A DNA stretch of 17,304 nucleotides, taken from an uncultured Eubacteriales bacterium. Lineage in GTDB: Bacteria > Bacillota > Clostridia > Monoglobales > Monoglobaceae. The stretch lies in assembly GCA_905201285.1 (NCBI GenBank), contig CAJKNM010000029.1, forward strand, positions 1 through 17,304. Reading direction: 5' to 3'. Below are positions 5,930 to 12,323 of this stretch, piece after piece (within the stretch, counting starts at the first letter, position 1; each line of letters opens with the position of its first letter). The notes under the pieces were generated by a model. That model was not told the DNA's origin. It saw only the letters and a program-made list of their open reading frames with translations, and searched no databases. The position numbers were made by a program, and so were the translations under genes.

Positions 5930-7072
5930 CTACATTCCACCCATTGTCATTTCCTCTGACTGATTATCCTCGCCCAATATTTCTGCGAGCGTCAAGCCTT
6001 CAAGCAAAACAGCGCCGTTATCACAAAATTTACAGTCGCATTCATCCATGACAGATTCGGCATACTGTTCAAACATAAAAAACTCCTCAATATCTTCATC
6101 TATATAGTAGTCATCGTTTTCATCTATTAAAGCCCGACCTAACCTTTCTTTATCGTATACATTATCAAAATATCGGAAGTTGTCTATGTTATCTTCAAGT
6201 TTTATGATTGATGCACTGTCGTATCTGTCCGCAAAATCAATAACAGCCTCCAGCTTGTCAAGTTCATTGTTTTTTTCTGCCCTTTCAACTGCGCGAAGCA
6301 CATTATTTGCCGCATATATACTTTCGGTTGCTGTAATATCCTGCACTCTTTCAAACCACAGATTATCCGTTTCTTTATCCTCTAACTTGATACTGCATTC
6401 ATCAGTATTTGTTGCTCCGAGTCTTTTCAATGCTTTTTTTATTGCAAGTTCATGTGTCGGCAAATACAAATATTCTGTTCTGTCTTCTTTTTCCAGCTCA
6501 GCAAAAATCCTGCATTGGTCATAAAGGTATTCCGGGAAATTATGCCCGTCATATTCATTTATGAACTTCGCTCCCTCGTGTTCAAACAGCATTCCTTTTT
6601 CAGTCACTTTACCTTTTCCTGAATTCATAAGCTCCCTTCCTATTTTAGCGAGATCAGCATTTTCCATCTCACAGGGATTCCACCCGATATGTACTGCCTT
6701 AAAATGTGTCCTTCCGATGCTTTCCATACTGCTCATATCCTGCACAAGCGTATAATTATGTATGTTATATGTAACATTGATTATCTCCGTAAGACTATGC
6801 GGCGCTCTTGCTTCGCACACGGCTTCAAAAATATTTAATTCGTTCTTATCAAAACTGTCAAGGCATTTCGCAAGAAAGTTCAGTTCATCGACATCGGCAA
6901 AATCAGTTACAAGCCATTTTAATGCGGCATAGTTCGTTCCTATCACATACTGACTCGTTTTTAACTTATCCTTCACCCCCAACTCATCAAACTTTGACGA
7001 CAAATATTCCTCATTGCAAGGGAATTCTATGGTTGTTTGATTTTCCTCAAATCTAAAATCAACGGTAAACAT
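5930..7072 (-). CDS. Large acidic ArdA-like antirestriction protein with internal duplication
   Basis: The protein has 380 residues, with ATG 7072 behind AAAGGGTGAG. Two copies of one pattern are visible. Copy A (about 14-121) has IEFPCNEEYLSSKFDELGV, DELNFLAKCLDSFDKNEL and ESIGR. Copy B (about 201-313) has LYLPTHELAIKKALKRLGA, YAANNVLRAVERAEKNNEL and ERLGR. This helix pattern, including LNFLAKCLDS, is what I associate with ArdA-type antirestriction proteins of Gram-positive conjugative elements. ArdA mimics DNA and blocks type I restriction enzymes. The C-terminal region (about 316-345) is extremely acidic (DENDDYYIDEDIEEF), as expected for a DNA mimic, and carries a Cys cluster (CDCKFC). 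Classical ArdA is about 165-170 residues, so this is a double-length form. Assignment is by pattern and is moderate. Confidence 0.58.
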   Translation of the reverse strand: MFTVDFRFEENQTTIEFPCNEEYLSSKFDELGVKDKLKTSQYVIGTNYAALKWLVTDFADVDELNFLAKCLDSFDKNELNIFEAVCEARAPHSLTEIINVTYNIHNYTLVQDMSSMESIGRTHFKAVHIGWNPCEMENADLAKIGRELMNSGKGKVTEKGMLFEHEGAKFINEYDGHNFPEYLYDQCRIFAELEKEDRTEYLYLPTHELAIKKALKRLGATNTDECSIKLEDKETDNLWFERVQDITATESIYAANNVLRAVERAEKNNELDKLEAVIDFADRYDSASIIKLEDNIDNFRYFDNVYDKERLGRALIDENDDYYIDEDIEEFFMFEQYAESVMDECDCKFCDNGAVLLEGLTLAEILGEDNQSEEMTMGGM

Positions 7073-7088
7073 TTAACTCACCCTTTCG

Positions 7089-7463
7089 CTACATTTTTTG
7101 TTCCTGCTGCTGATCCTGCTCATCAAGCGTTGTCAGCCGTTTATCAAAATCCGGAACACTTTCTTTTAGTTTTTCCTTCACATCGGCAAGTATATTTTCA
7201 ACATCGCTGCTTAATTCAAATCCGGCAGACAATGTATCTTCAACACATCTGTATAATTCAAACCGTTCATCAGCAGAGAATATTTGATTTTCAGGCAATA
7301 ACCCTGCCCGTTTTACGAAATCCTCTTTTGCTCTTTCGTAATCTTCATAGTAATGTCCGTGATCCAAACTGTTGTTTTTACAGTCCCAAGTCACAAATTC
7401 AAAGCTGCCGTCACTATGCTCCGTTCCGGCAAGAACAACATCGTTATACTCCAACAGCTTTTT
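7089..7463 (-). pseudogene. C-terminal part of a YodL/LPD-like ICE protein, cut off by an in-frame TAA
   Basis: This is the continuation of the 7464-7748 reading frame after one TAA. It has no ATG start: the only Met codon is the last residue, the only possible initiator is a TTG at 7454, and no ribosome site precedes it. It starts KKLLEYNDVVLAGTEHSDG and continues FEFVTWDCKNN, HGHYYEDYERAKEDFVKRAG, FELYRCVEDTL and a closing VPDFDKRLTTL helix. In ICE proteins I know, this unit follows an AVDL...PYKKL segment, exactly what the two pieces give if TAA replaces a Tyr codon. The piece is probably not made unless the stop is read through. The function of the unit is unknown. Confidence 0.75.
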
Positions 7464-7748
7464 TTATGGTGCATTAAGGTCAACTGCCGTTAATTCCGGA
7501 CTGTTATCCATCACTTTAAGAAACTCTTTTGTGTTGCGTACAACATTCTCTATTTTGCCATAAATCTTATTGACGATATTTGAGAATTGTTTGTCCGCCG
7601 AATAAAGCATATCACCTTTGCTGTCAACCCTAAAAATCACTTTATCGCCCTCTGAAATTTCAATGCTGTCATCTGCGAGTTTCACCTCCTGTTCTAATTG
7701 ATTTTCAAGCTTAGTGTACACCTGTTGTAAAAATTTTTTCTCATTCAT
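7464..7748 (-). CDS. N-terminal fragment of the same ICE protein (94 aa before the premature stop)
   Basis: ATG 7748 is chosen with AAAGG nine bases upstream; ATG 7757 would be too close to that site. The product begins MNEKKFLQQVYTKLENQLEQ, contains EISEGDKVIFRVDSKGDMLY and ends DNSPELTAVDLNAP before TAA at 7466-7464. The ending matches the entry into a longer conserved unit that continues in frame downstream, so this is most likely a truncated protein rather than a complete small one. No signal peptide or membrane helix is present. It is the first larger gene of the minus-strand run, just after a terminator-like hairpin. Confidence 0.65.
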   Translation of the reverse strand: MNEKKFLQQVYTKLENQLEQEVKLADDSIEISEGDKVIFRVDSKGDMLYSADKQFSNIVNKIYGKIENVVRNTKEFLKVMDNSPELTAVDLNAP

Positions 7749-7773
7749 TTTTTTCATCCTTTCATTTTTATAC

Positions 7774-7811
7774 AAAAAAAGAGGCAACTTCCTTTAATGG
7801 GAATTACCTCT
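7774..7811 (-). terminator. Terminator/attenuator hairpin overlapping the 14-aa leader ORF
   Basis: Arms at 7811-7799 and 7792-7780 pair as AGAGG(T)AA with G-U wobbles, and the minus strand then runs into seven T. The stop of the 14-residue ORF lies in the loop and its last codons form the 5' arm. The hairpin lies 11 bases before the ribosome site of the next gene. Confidence 0.72.
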
Positions 7812-7838
7812 GATTATGCTATTTAGTTTTTTATTCAT
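7794..7838 (-). CDS. 14-residue leader-peptide candidate (MNKKLNSIIRGNSH)
   Basis: ATG 7838 has AAAGGA (7854-7849) nine bases upstream; that site sits in the loop of a small GGTTCA/TGAACC inverted repeat (7863-7840). Codons 10-14 lie in the 5' arm and loop of the following terminator hairpin. The size, ribosome site and position fit a leader peptide that couples translation to transcription read-through. Expression is unproven and the peptide has no recognised motif. Confidence 0.4.
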   Translation of the reverse strand: MNKKLNSIIRGNSH

Positions 7839-7840
7839 AG

Positions 7841-7906
7841 GTTCAAATCCTTTAAGATGAACCTTATATTCTTTGCTGTTTTTGCCTCTGTCGCAGTTCA
7901 AATCCT
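7841..7906. repeat. Two 11-bp direct repeats GTTCAAATCCT, T-arm-like; candidate attachment-site remnant
   Basis: The plus strand has GTTCAAATCCT at 7841-7851 and 7896-7906. The second copy is embedded in GTCGCAGTTCAAATCCT, close to the T-arm of the neighbouring tRNA-Arg read on the other strand (GTCGCAGGTTCGAATCCT, one gap and one G-to-A). Phage and ICE attachment cores often derive from tRNA T-arms and 3' ends. Neither copy folds into a full tRNA, so an att core or tRNA relic is a guess supported by its place at the region boundary. Confidence 0.35.
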
Positions 7907-7943
7907 ACAAAACAGAAGCATATATCTCTGAGAATCGAGTACG

Positions 7944-7974
7944 AAAAAGGGTTTGCGGAAATCCCGCAAACCCT
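7944..7974 (-). terminator. Strong intrinsic terminator of the tRNA-Arg gene
   Basis: A perfect ten-base stem GGGTTTGCGG/CCGCAAACCC with a five-base loop is followed on the minus strand by a run of five T. It is about 50 bases after the tRNA 3' end and separates the host tRNA from the minus-strand accessory genes. Confidence 0.9.
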
Positions 7975-8022
7975 CGTCATTGCTGACCAAATCGACATTA
8001 TATCTTTTTGGTTCGGCTTTCG

Positions 8023-8099
8023 TGGCGTCCCGGACAGGAATCGAACCTGCGACGTTTCGCTTAGGAGGCGAACCCTCTATCCTACTGAGGTACCGGGAC
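8023..8099 (-). tRNA. tRNA-Arg, anticodon CCT, with encoded CCA
   Basis: Read on the minus strand, the acceptor arms GTCCCGG and CCGGGAC pair fully and are followed by discriminator G and an encoded CCA (8025-8023). The D-stem is CCTC/GAGG. The anticodon stem TTCGC/GCGAA encloses loop CTCCTAA, giving anticodon CCT, which reads AGG. The T-arm is GCAGG-TTCGAAT-CCTGT. All arms close and no intron is present. It has its own promoter and terminator. tRNA 3' ends are frequent integration sites, and accessory genes begin just beyond its terminator. Confidence 0.97.
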
Positions 8100-8128
8100 A
8101 TAATCAAAATATTAAAAACACAATATAT

Positions 8129-8157
8129 ATAATAATCCATTCTCGGCCATTTGTCAA
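8129..8157 (-). promoter_or_regulatory. Consensus sigma-A-type promoter of the tRNA gene
   Basis: On the minus strand TTGACA (8157-8152) is a perfect -35, followed after exactly 17 bases by TATTAT (8134-8129). The predicted start is about 20 bases before the tRNA 5' end. Confidence 0.88.
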
Positions 8158-8168
8158 GAAAAACTTTA

Positions 8169-8197
8169 TTCACACAAGCAGATTTTCGGCATATACC
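8169..8197 (+). promoter_or_regulatory. Possible promoter of the cell-wall/spore cassette
   Basis: TTCACA (8169-8174), a 17-base spacer and TATACC (8192-8197) make a plausible but weak sigma-A site. The same stretch holds CATATACC, which loosely resembles mother-cell sporulation -10 elements (CATAnnnT). Which factor uses it cannot be decided from sequence. Confidence 0.35.
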
Positions 8198-8220
8198 TTA
8201 TATTAGGAGGTTTGATGCAG

Positions 8221-8766
8221 ATGAATAACAGAAAAAATGACTTTGCGGAATTTAACACCGCTCTTGACCGGCTGATGCGCGGCGGAAGCTTTACAGAGCC
8301 TGCCGTTCCGACCGCCACTCTCTCAGAGGGCGCAGATTTCAAAGGCGGAACATCACCGCACCAAAACGCCGCTCTCGGGACCCTTATACTTCAGGTTTCA
8401 ACAGCAAGCGGTTCTGTCCCAATTCAGGGGGCAAGGGTCACGGTTATGCAAACAGGCGGCTCAGTTCTTGACATTCTTACAACAAACAACAGCGGAAAGA
8501 CCGCACCGATTAGCCTATACGCTCCCGCGCTTCAATATTCTCAAACGCCGGGAAATGTTATTCCATACTCTACATATAATATCCGAATCGAAAAGCCCGG
8601 CTATTATACCCAGGAATTTTTAAACGTTCCGATATTCGCGGGGATAGAATCAATCCAATACGTATCTCTCGACCCGCTCGGCGAGGACGCCTTACCCGGC
8701 GACCGCCTGACCGTAAACGAGTCACAGCCGAACGTTCTTATGTCCGGCGAGGGGGTGGAAAAATGA
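8221..8766 (+). CDS. Carboxypeptidase-regulatory-like beta-sandwich protein
   Basis: AGGAGG (8205-8210) is ten bases before ATG 8221; ATG 8215 is also possible but sits only four bases away. The product has about 181 residues. The first 50 are polar and end in a Gly-rich linker. Residues about 50-150 form a transthyretin-like carboxypeptidase regulatory domain: LGTLILQVSTASGSVPIQGA, VTVMQTGGSVLDILTTNNSG, YNIRIEKPGYYTQEFLNVPI. Such domains are binding or scaffold modules. No signal peptide or membrane helix is present. The stop overlaps the next gene's start (ATGA), so it is translationally coupled to the SpoIID-like protein and probably works with it at the spore or wall. The exact ligand is unknown. 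Confidence 0.75.
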   Translation: MNNRKNDFAEFNTALDRLMRGGSFTEPAVPTATLSEGADFKGGTSPHQNAALGTLILQVSTASGSVPIQGARVTVMQTGGSVLDILTTNNSGKTAPISLYAPALQYSQTPGNVIPYSTYNIRIEKPGYYTQEFLNVPIFAGIESIQYVSLDPLGEDALPGDRLTVNESQPNVLMSGEGVEK

Positions 8767-10184
8767 AATTTAACTTTACCATTCCCGAAAAAATAGTCGT
8801 TCATCTCGGCTCACCCGATGACCCGACCGCACGCAATGTAACCGTTCCCTTCACCGATTATATCAAGAATGTTGCGTCCAGCGAGATATATCCCACCTGG
8901 CCCGAGAACGCTATCCGCGCAAACATTTATGCCCAGATAAGCTTCGCTCTGAACAGGATTTTTACCGAATATTATCGCGCAAGGGGATATAACTTTGACA
9001 TAACAAATTCGACCCAATATGACCAGTCATTTGTATACGAACGAAATGTTTTTGACAACATCAGCCGAATCGTGGACGATATATTCAATAGCTATATCGT
9101 TCGCTCGGGCGATATCACGCCGCTTTACGCCCGTTATTGTAACGGTACGACATCCACCTGTCCCGGCGGAATGTCGCAATGGGGAAGTGTATCTCTCGCC
9201 AACCAGGGCTATACACCGTTTCGGATTCTGACGTCGTATTACGGCGACATTTCACTTGTCGAGAACGCACCCGTCGCAAATGTTCCGGAAAGCTATCCCG
9301 GAACTCCGCTCAGAGTGGGTGACAGCGGCCTTGATGTAAAGCTTTTACAGATTGCGCTTAACCGAATCTCAAAAAATTATCCCGCAATCCCCAAAATTGC
9401 ATATCCCGACGGCTTCTTTGACCCGGTGACTGAGTCCGCCGTAAAAGAATTTCAGAACATATTCAATTTAACACAGGACGGCGTCGTCGGCAGGGCAACC
9501 TGGTACAAAGTTGCCTCGGTCATTGCCGGAATAAAACGGCTCTCTGAGCTTGACCCGGAAAGAATTCCGTCAGAGCTTGTAAGCGGACAGTTCAAAGAGG
9601 TTTTAGAGGAGGGCGACAGCGGAACGGGAGTTATCGCTCTTCAATACTTTTTGACCTTCATAGCCGAATTTAATGACTTTATTCCTCAGGTAGCCATTGA
9701 CGGAAGCTTCGGTCCTCAAACCACTAACGCAGTAAAACAATTTCAACGTTCTGTCGGCCTTCCCGAAACCGGCATAGTTGACAAGACAACGTGGGACTCA
9801 CTATATTCCTCATTTTTAACAAAATATAACTCTCTCCCCGCCGAGTACCGAACCTCTGCCACCGCTCCGTATCCGGGCGAACCGCTGACCATCGGTTCAA
9901 GCGGCGAAAGCGTAACCACTCTCCAGCGCTATCTTCAGCTTATAAGTAAGACCTTTCCCGAGATTCCGGAGGTTGAGATTACCGGAACCTTTGACACTCA
10001 AACTCTCAATGCGGTAAACGCATACGCAAGGGAATTCGGCCTTCCCGAGCGCGGAGATGTCAACTATGTGCTATGGAACAGCATCTCGAACCTGTATTCA
10101 AGCCTGCTTCAAGGTGAGGAAAAATCCTTCGGGCAGTACCCCGGCTATCCACTCTCGGAAAACAGCGGCACACAAAACGCATGA
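8763..10184 (+). CDS. SpoIID-like domain fused to three peptidoglycan-binding domains
   Basis: The protein has 473 residues. Residues about 25-165 resemble a shortened SpoIID/LytB domain: VPFTDYIKNVASSEIYPTWPENAI, with Glu41 where the SpoIID lytic-transglycosylase Glu sits, and the closing GGMSQWGSVSLANQGYTPFR, then ILTSYYGDI. SpoIID cleaves denuded glycan strands during engulfment. Cys126 and Cys133 might be metal or disulfide residues. Three PG_binding_1 repeats follow (about 180-255, 277-355, 370-445), each with a GDSG/GSSG-type turn, a LQ helix, DG.F/TGTF and a TW or LW near the end. There is no signal peptide, unlike exported SpoIID, so a mother-cell-made spore-layer protein or non-classical export is possible. 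Whether it is an active enzyme is uncertain. The domain calls are strong. Confidence 0.85.
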   Translation: MKFNFTIPEKIVVHLGSPDDPTARNVTVPFTDYIKNVASSEIYPTWPENAIRANIYAQISFALNRIFTEYYRARGYNFDITNSTQYDQSFVYERNVFDNISRIVDDIFNSYIVRSGDITPLYARYCNGTTSTCPGGMSQWGSVSLANQGYTPFRILTSYYGDISLVENAPVANVPESYPGTPLRVGDSGLDVKLLQIALNRISKNYPAIPKIAYPDGFFDPVTESAVKEFQNIFNLTQDGVVGRATWYKVASVIAGIKRLSELDPERIPSELVSGQFKEVLEEGDSGTGVIALQYFLTFIAEFNDFIPQVAIDGSFGPQTTNAVKQFQRSVGLPETGIVDKTTWDSLYSSFLTKYNSLPAEYRTSATAPYPGEPLTIGSSGESVTTLQRYLQLISKTFPEIPEVEITGTFDTQTLNAVNAYAREFGLPERGDVNYVLWNSISNLYSSLLQGEEKSFGQYPGYPLSENSGTQNA

Positions 10185-10200
10185 CAGGAGGAAATCAGCT

Positions 10201-10452
10201 ATGAAAACTTCAATGTATGACAACAGACAAAACGTTGCCGAGCTTCAGACTGCGCTTCGGCATATGCACGCCATGGGAACGACAATTCCGCTTATAAACC
10301 CCGACGGATTTTTGGGGCCGGAAACCACCGCGGCGGTAGTAGCGGCACAGCGCTTCTTTTCGATTCCAGATACCGGAGTTGTGGACTTTGAAACGTGGAC
10401 GCTTATTTTTAATGATTACCTCGACTTTCTGAGCCGAAATATCTTTATATAA
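10201..10452 (+). CDS. Stand-alone peptidoglycan-binding domain protein (83 aa)
   Basis: ATG 10201 has GGAGG ten bases upstream; longer in-frame starts would run inside the preceding gene. The product is a single PG_binding_1 domain: NVAELQTALRHMHAMGTTIP, NPDGFLGPETTAAVVAAQRF and DTGVVDFETWTLIF. It lacks a signal peptide and any catalytic domain. It is 16 bases after the triple-repeat protein and surely in the same transcript. A wall- or cortex-binding accessory to the SpoIID-like protein is the natural guess. Confidence 0.82.
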   Translation: MKTSMYDNRQNVAELQTALRHMHAMGTTIPLINPDGFLGPETTAAVVAAQRFFSIPDTGVVDFETWTLIFNDYLDFLSRNIFI

Positions 10453-10493
10453 TGTAAGGCGCGAAATACTCCGAGAATTATTGAAATTTCCCA

Positions 10494-10522
10494 TTGCATA
10501 TTATACTTAAATATGTTATACT
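10494..10522 (+). promoter_or_regulatory. Promoter of leuA (extended -10)
   Basis: TTGCAT (10494-10499), a 17-base spacer and TATACT (10517-10522) with the TGn extension just before it (TGTTATACT). The -35 is weak but the -10 is good. About 53 bases remain to the leuA start, too few for a T-box leader, and no leader peptide rich in Leu is seen. Confidence 0.65.
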
Positions 10523-10581
10523 GGTTTAAGCAGTATATAAAACTGAATTCATCTAAAGCTAAAGGAAGGTAAGTGCAGATT

Positions 10582-12252
10582 ATGGAAAATTATAAAAAGT
10601 ACCAAAAAGGTTATTTTATGCCCCCTGTTTGTGAAATGAAATGGGCTAAAAAGGACGCTGTTACAAAGGCTCCGTCATGGTGCAGTGTTGACCTAAGAGA
10701 CGGCAACCAGGCATTGGTTGTTCCTATGAGCCTTGACGACAAGATTGAGTTTTTCAAGTATCTGCTAAAGCTTGGCTTTAAAGAAATAGAGGTTGGCTTT
10801 CCCGCCGCGTCAGAAACAGAATATCTGTTTCTGCGCAGGCTGATAGAGGACAACCTTATCCCCGATGACGTCACCATTCAGGTTTTGACACAGGCGCGCG
10901 AGCATATCATCAAAAAAACCTTCGATGCGTTAAAAGGCGCTAAATCCGCCATTGTCCACCTGTATAACTCCACCTCTGTTGCTCAGAGAGAACAGGTCTT
11001 TAGAAAGTCAAAGGAAGAGATTTTAAAGCTTGCGGTTGACGGTGCGGTTATGCTTAATGACTTCGCCAAAAACACCGAGGGTAACTTCCGCTTTGAATAC
11101 AGCCCCGAGAGCTTTACCGGTACGGAAATAGACTATGCTCTTGAGGTGTGCAACGCCGTTCTTGACGTTTGGAAGCCGACCCCTGACAAAAAGGCAATTA
11201 TTAACCTCCCCGTTACGGTCGAAATGTCACTTCCGCACGTTTATGCGTCTCAGGTTGAATATATGAACGACAACCTCAAATACCGCGACTGCGTTGAGCT
11301 TTCGCTTCATCCGCACAACGACCGCGGCTGCGGCGTTGCTGATACCGAGCTTGGACTTCTTGCCGGTGCCGACCGTGTTGAAGGAACGCTTTTCGGAAAC
11401 GGCGAGCGCACGGGTAACGTTGACATTGTTACCGTTGCGCTTAATATGTACGTTCTCGGCGTTGACCCAAAGCTTGACTTCTCGAACCTCCCCGAGGTCA
11501 TCGAGACATATGAAAGGCTCACCAATATGAGCATCGACCCGCGTCATCCGTACAGCGGAAAGCTTGTCTTCGCCGCGTTCTCCGGTTCACATCAGGACGC
11601 TATCGCCAAGGGTATGAAATGGCGCGAAGAAAAGCATCTTGACACATGGACGGTTCCTTACCTTCCGATTGACCCGAAAGACCTCGGAAGAGAATACGAG
11701 GGCGATGTCATCCGAATCAACAGCCAGTCGGGCAAGGGCGGAATCGGCTTTCTTATGGAACAGCGGTTCGGCTATGTCCTTCCTAAGGATATGCGCGAGG
11801 ACTTTGGCTATTGTGTAAAGAACGTCTCTGACCACCTTCACAAAGAGCTTCACCCTGATGAGATACATAAGATATTCAATAATGAATATGTAAATATAGA
11901 TACACCGATTAAGCTTATCTCCTGTCACTTTGAACAGAAGAACGGCATTATCGCCCATGTCACCATCGATGAAAACGGAAGTGTTTATGAGCTTACCGGC
12001 TGCGGAAACGGCCGCCTTGACGCTGTCTATGCGGCGCTCGGTGAAATCCTCCCCGCGGGGTACTCGGTCGGAAGCTATAGCGAACACGCTATCGGCCAAG
12101 GCTCAAATTCACAGGCTTGCGCTTACATATGCCTGACCTCGGATACCGAAAAACCCGTTTGGGGTGTCGGAACCGATAACGATATTATCGTTGCTTCTCT
12201 TCATGCCCTGCTCAGTGCGGTGAACCGTGCAAAGCAGCAGCGTAAGGATTAA
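10582..12252 (+). CDS. leuA: 2-isopropylmalate synthase, long (LeuA type 2) form
   Basis: The protein has 556 residues. ATG 10582 is preferred, with AAGGAAGG 12 bases upstream; GTG 10573 would be too close. It condenses acetyl-CoA with 2-oxoisovalerate to give 2-isopropylmalate, the first committed step of leucine synthesis, in the cytosol. The TIM-barrel part carries SVDLRDGNQAL (about 36-44), the metal-binding HPHNDRG (about 243-249) and GNGERTGN (about 272-279). The C-terminal region (about 430-550) is the leucine-sensing regulatory domain, with PIKLISCHFEQKN and YSEHAIGQGSNSQACAYI. Length and layout match the long form typified by actinobacterial LeuA, which also occurs in clostridia. Neighbours are not leucine genes, so it stands alone here. 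Confidence 0.95.
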   Translation: MENYKKYQKGYFMPPVCEMKWAKKDAVTKAPSWCSVDLRDGNQALVVPMSLDDKIEFFKYLLKLGFKEIEVGFPAASETEYLFLRRLIEDNLIPDDVTIQVLTQAREHIIKKTFDALKGAKSAIVHLYNSTSVAQREQVFRKSKEEILKLAVDGAVMLNDFAKNTEGNFRFEYSPESFTGTEIDYALEVCNAVLDVWKPTPDKKAIINLPVTVEMSLPHVYASQVEYMNDNLKYRDCVELSLHPHNDRGCGVADTELGLLAGADRVEGTLFGNGERTGNVDIVTVALNMYVLGVDPKLDFSNLPEVIETYERLTNMSIDPRHPYSGKLVFAAFSGSHQDAIAKGMKWREEKHLDTWTVPYLPIDPKDLGREYEGDVIRINSQSGKGGIGFLMEQRFGYVLPKDMREDFGYCVKNVSDHLHKELHPDEIHKIFNNEYVNIDTPIKLISCHFEQKNGIIAHVTIDENGSVYELTGCGNGRLDAVYAALGEILPAGYSVGSYSEHAIGQGSNSQACAYICLTSDTEKPVWGVGTDNDIIVASLHALLSAVNRAKQQRKD

Positions 12253-12323
12253 TGAGCCGTGTTGTCTCGGTAATCACACATTCTTAAATATAAATTATGA
12301 ATTTAATTAACGGAGCTGATGAA

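Noticed and set aside
7440..7470. Frameshift between the two halves of the split ICE gene
   Set aside because: The halves are in the same frame; the only lesion is a TAA codon, so no slippage is needed despite the A-rich run.
7836..7915. Intact second tRNA gene around the GTTCAAATCC motifs
   Set aside because: No acceptor or anticodon stem can be closed around either copy; only the T-loop sequence is present.
7898..8173. 91-residue minus-strand ORF across the tRNA region
   Set aside because: It covers the tRNA-Arg gene, its terminator and its promoter, has no convincing ribosome site, and its open frame is incidental.
10453..10581. T-box or leucine attenuator upstream of leuA
   Set aside because: The transcribed leader is only about 50 bases, with no T-box sequence, terminator hairpin or Leu-rich mini-ORF.
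11587..12099. 170-residue minus-strand ORF within leuA
   Set aside because: Antisense shadow of a clearly coding, fully conserved leuA segment.
12262..12290. Promoter for the M13 peptidase (TTGTCT, 17 bases, TAAATA)
   Set aside because: Only about half of the consensus bases match in each box; too weak to list as a feature, although some start site in this 71-base gap is possible.
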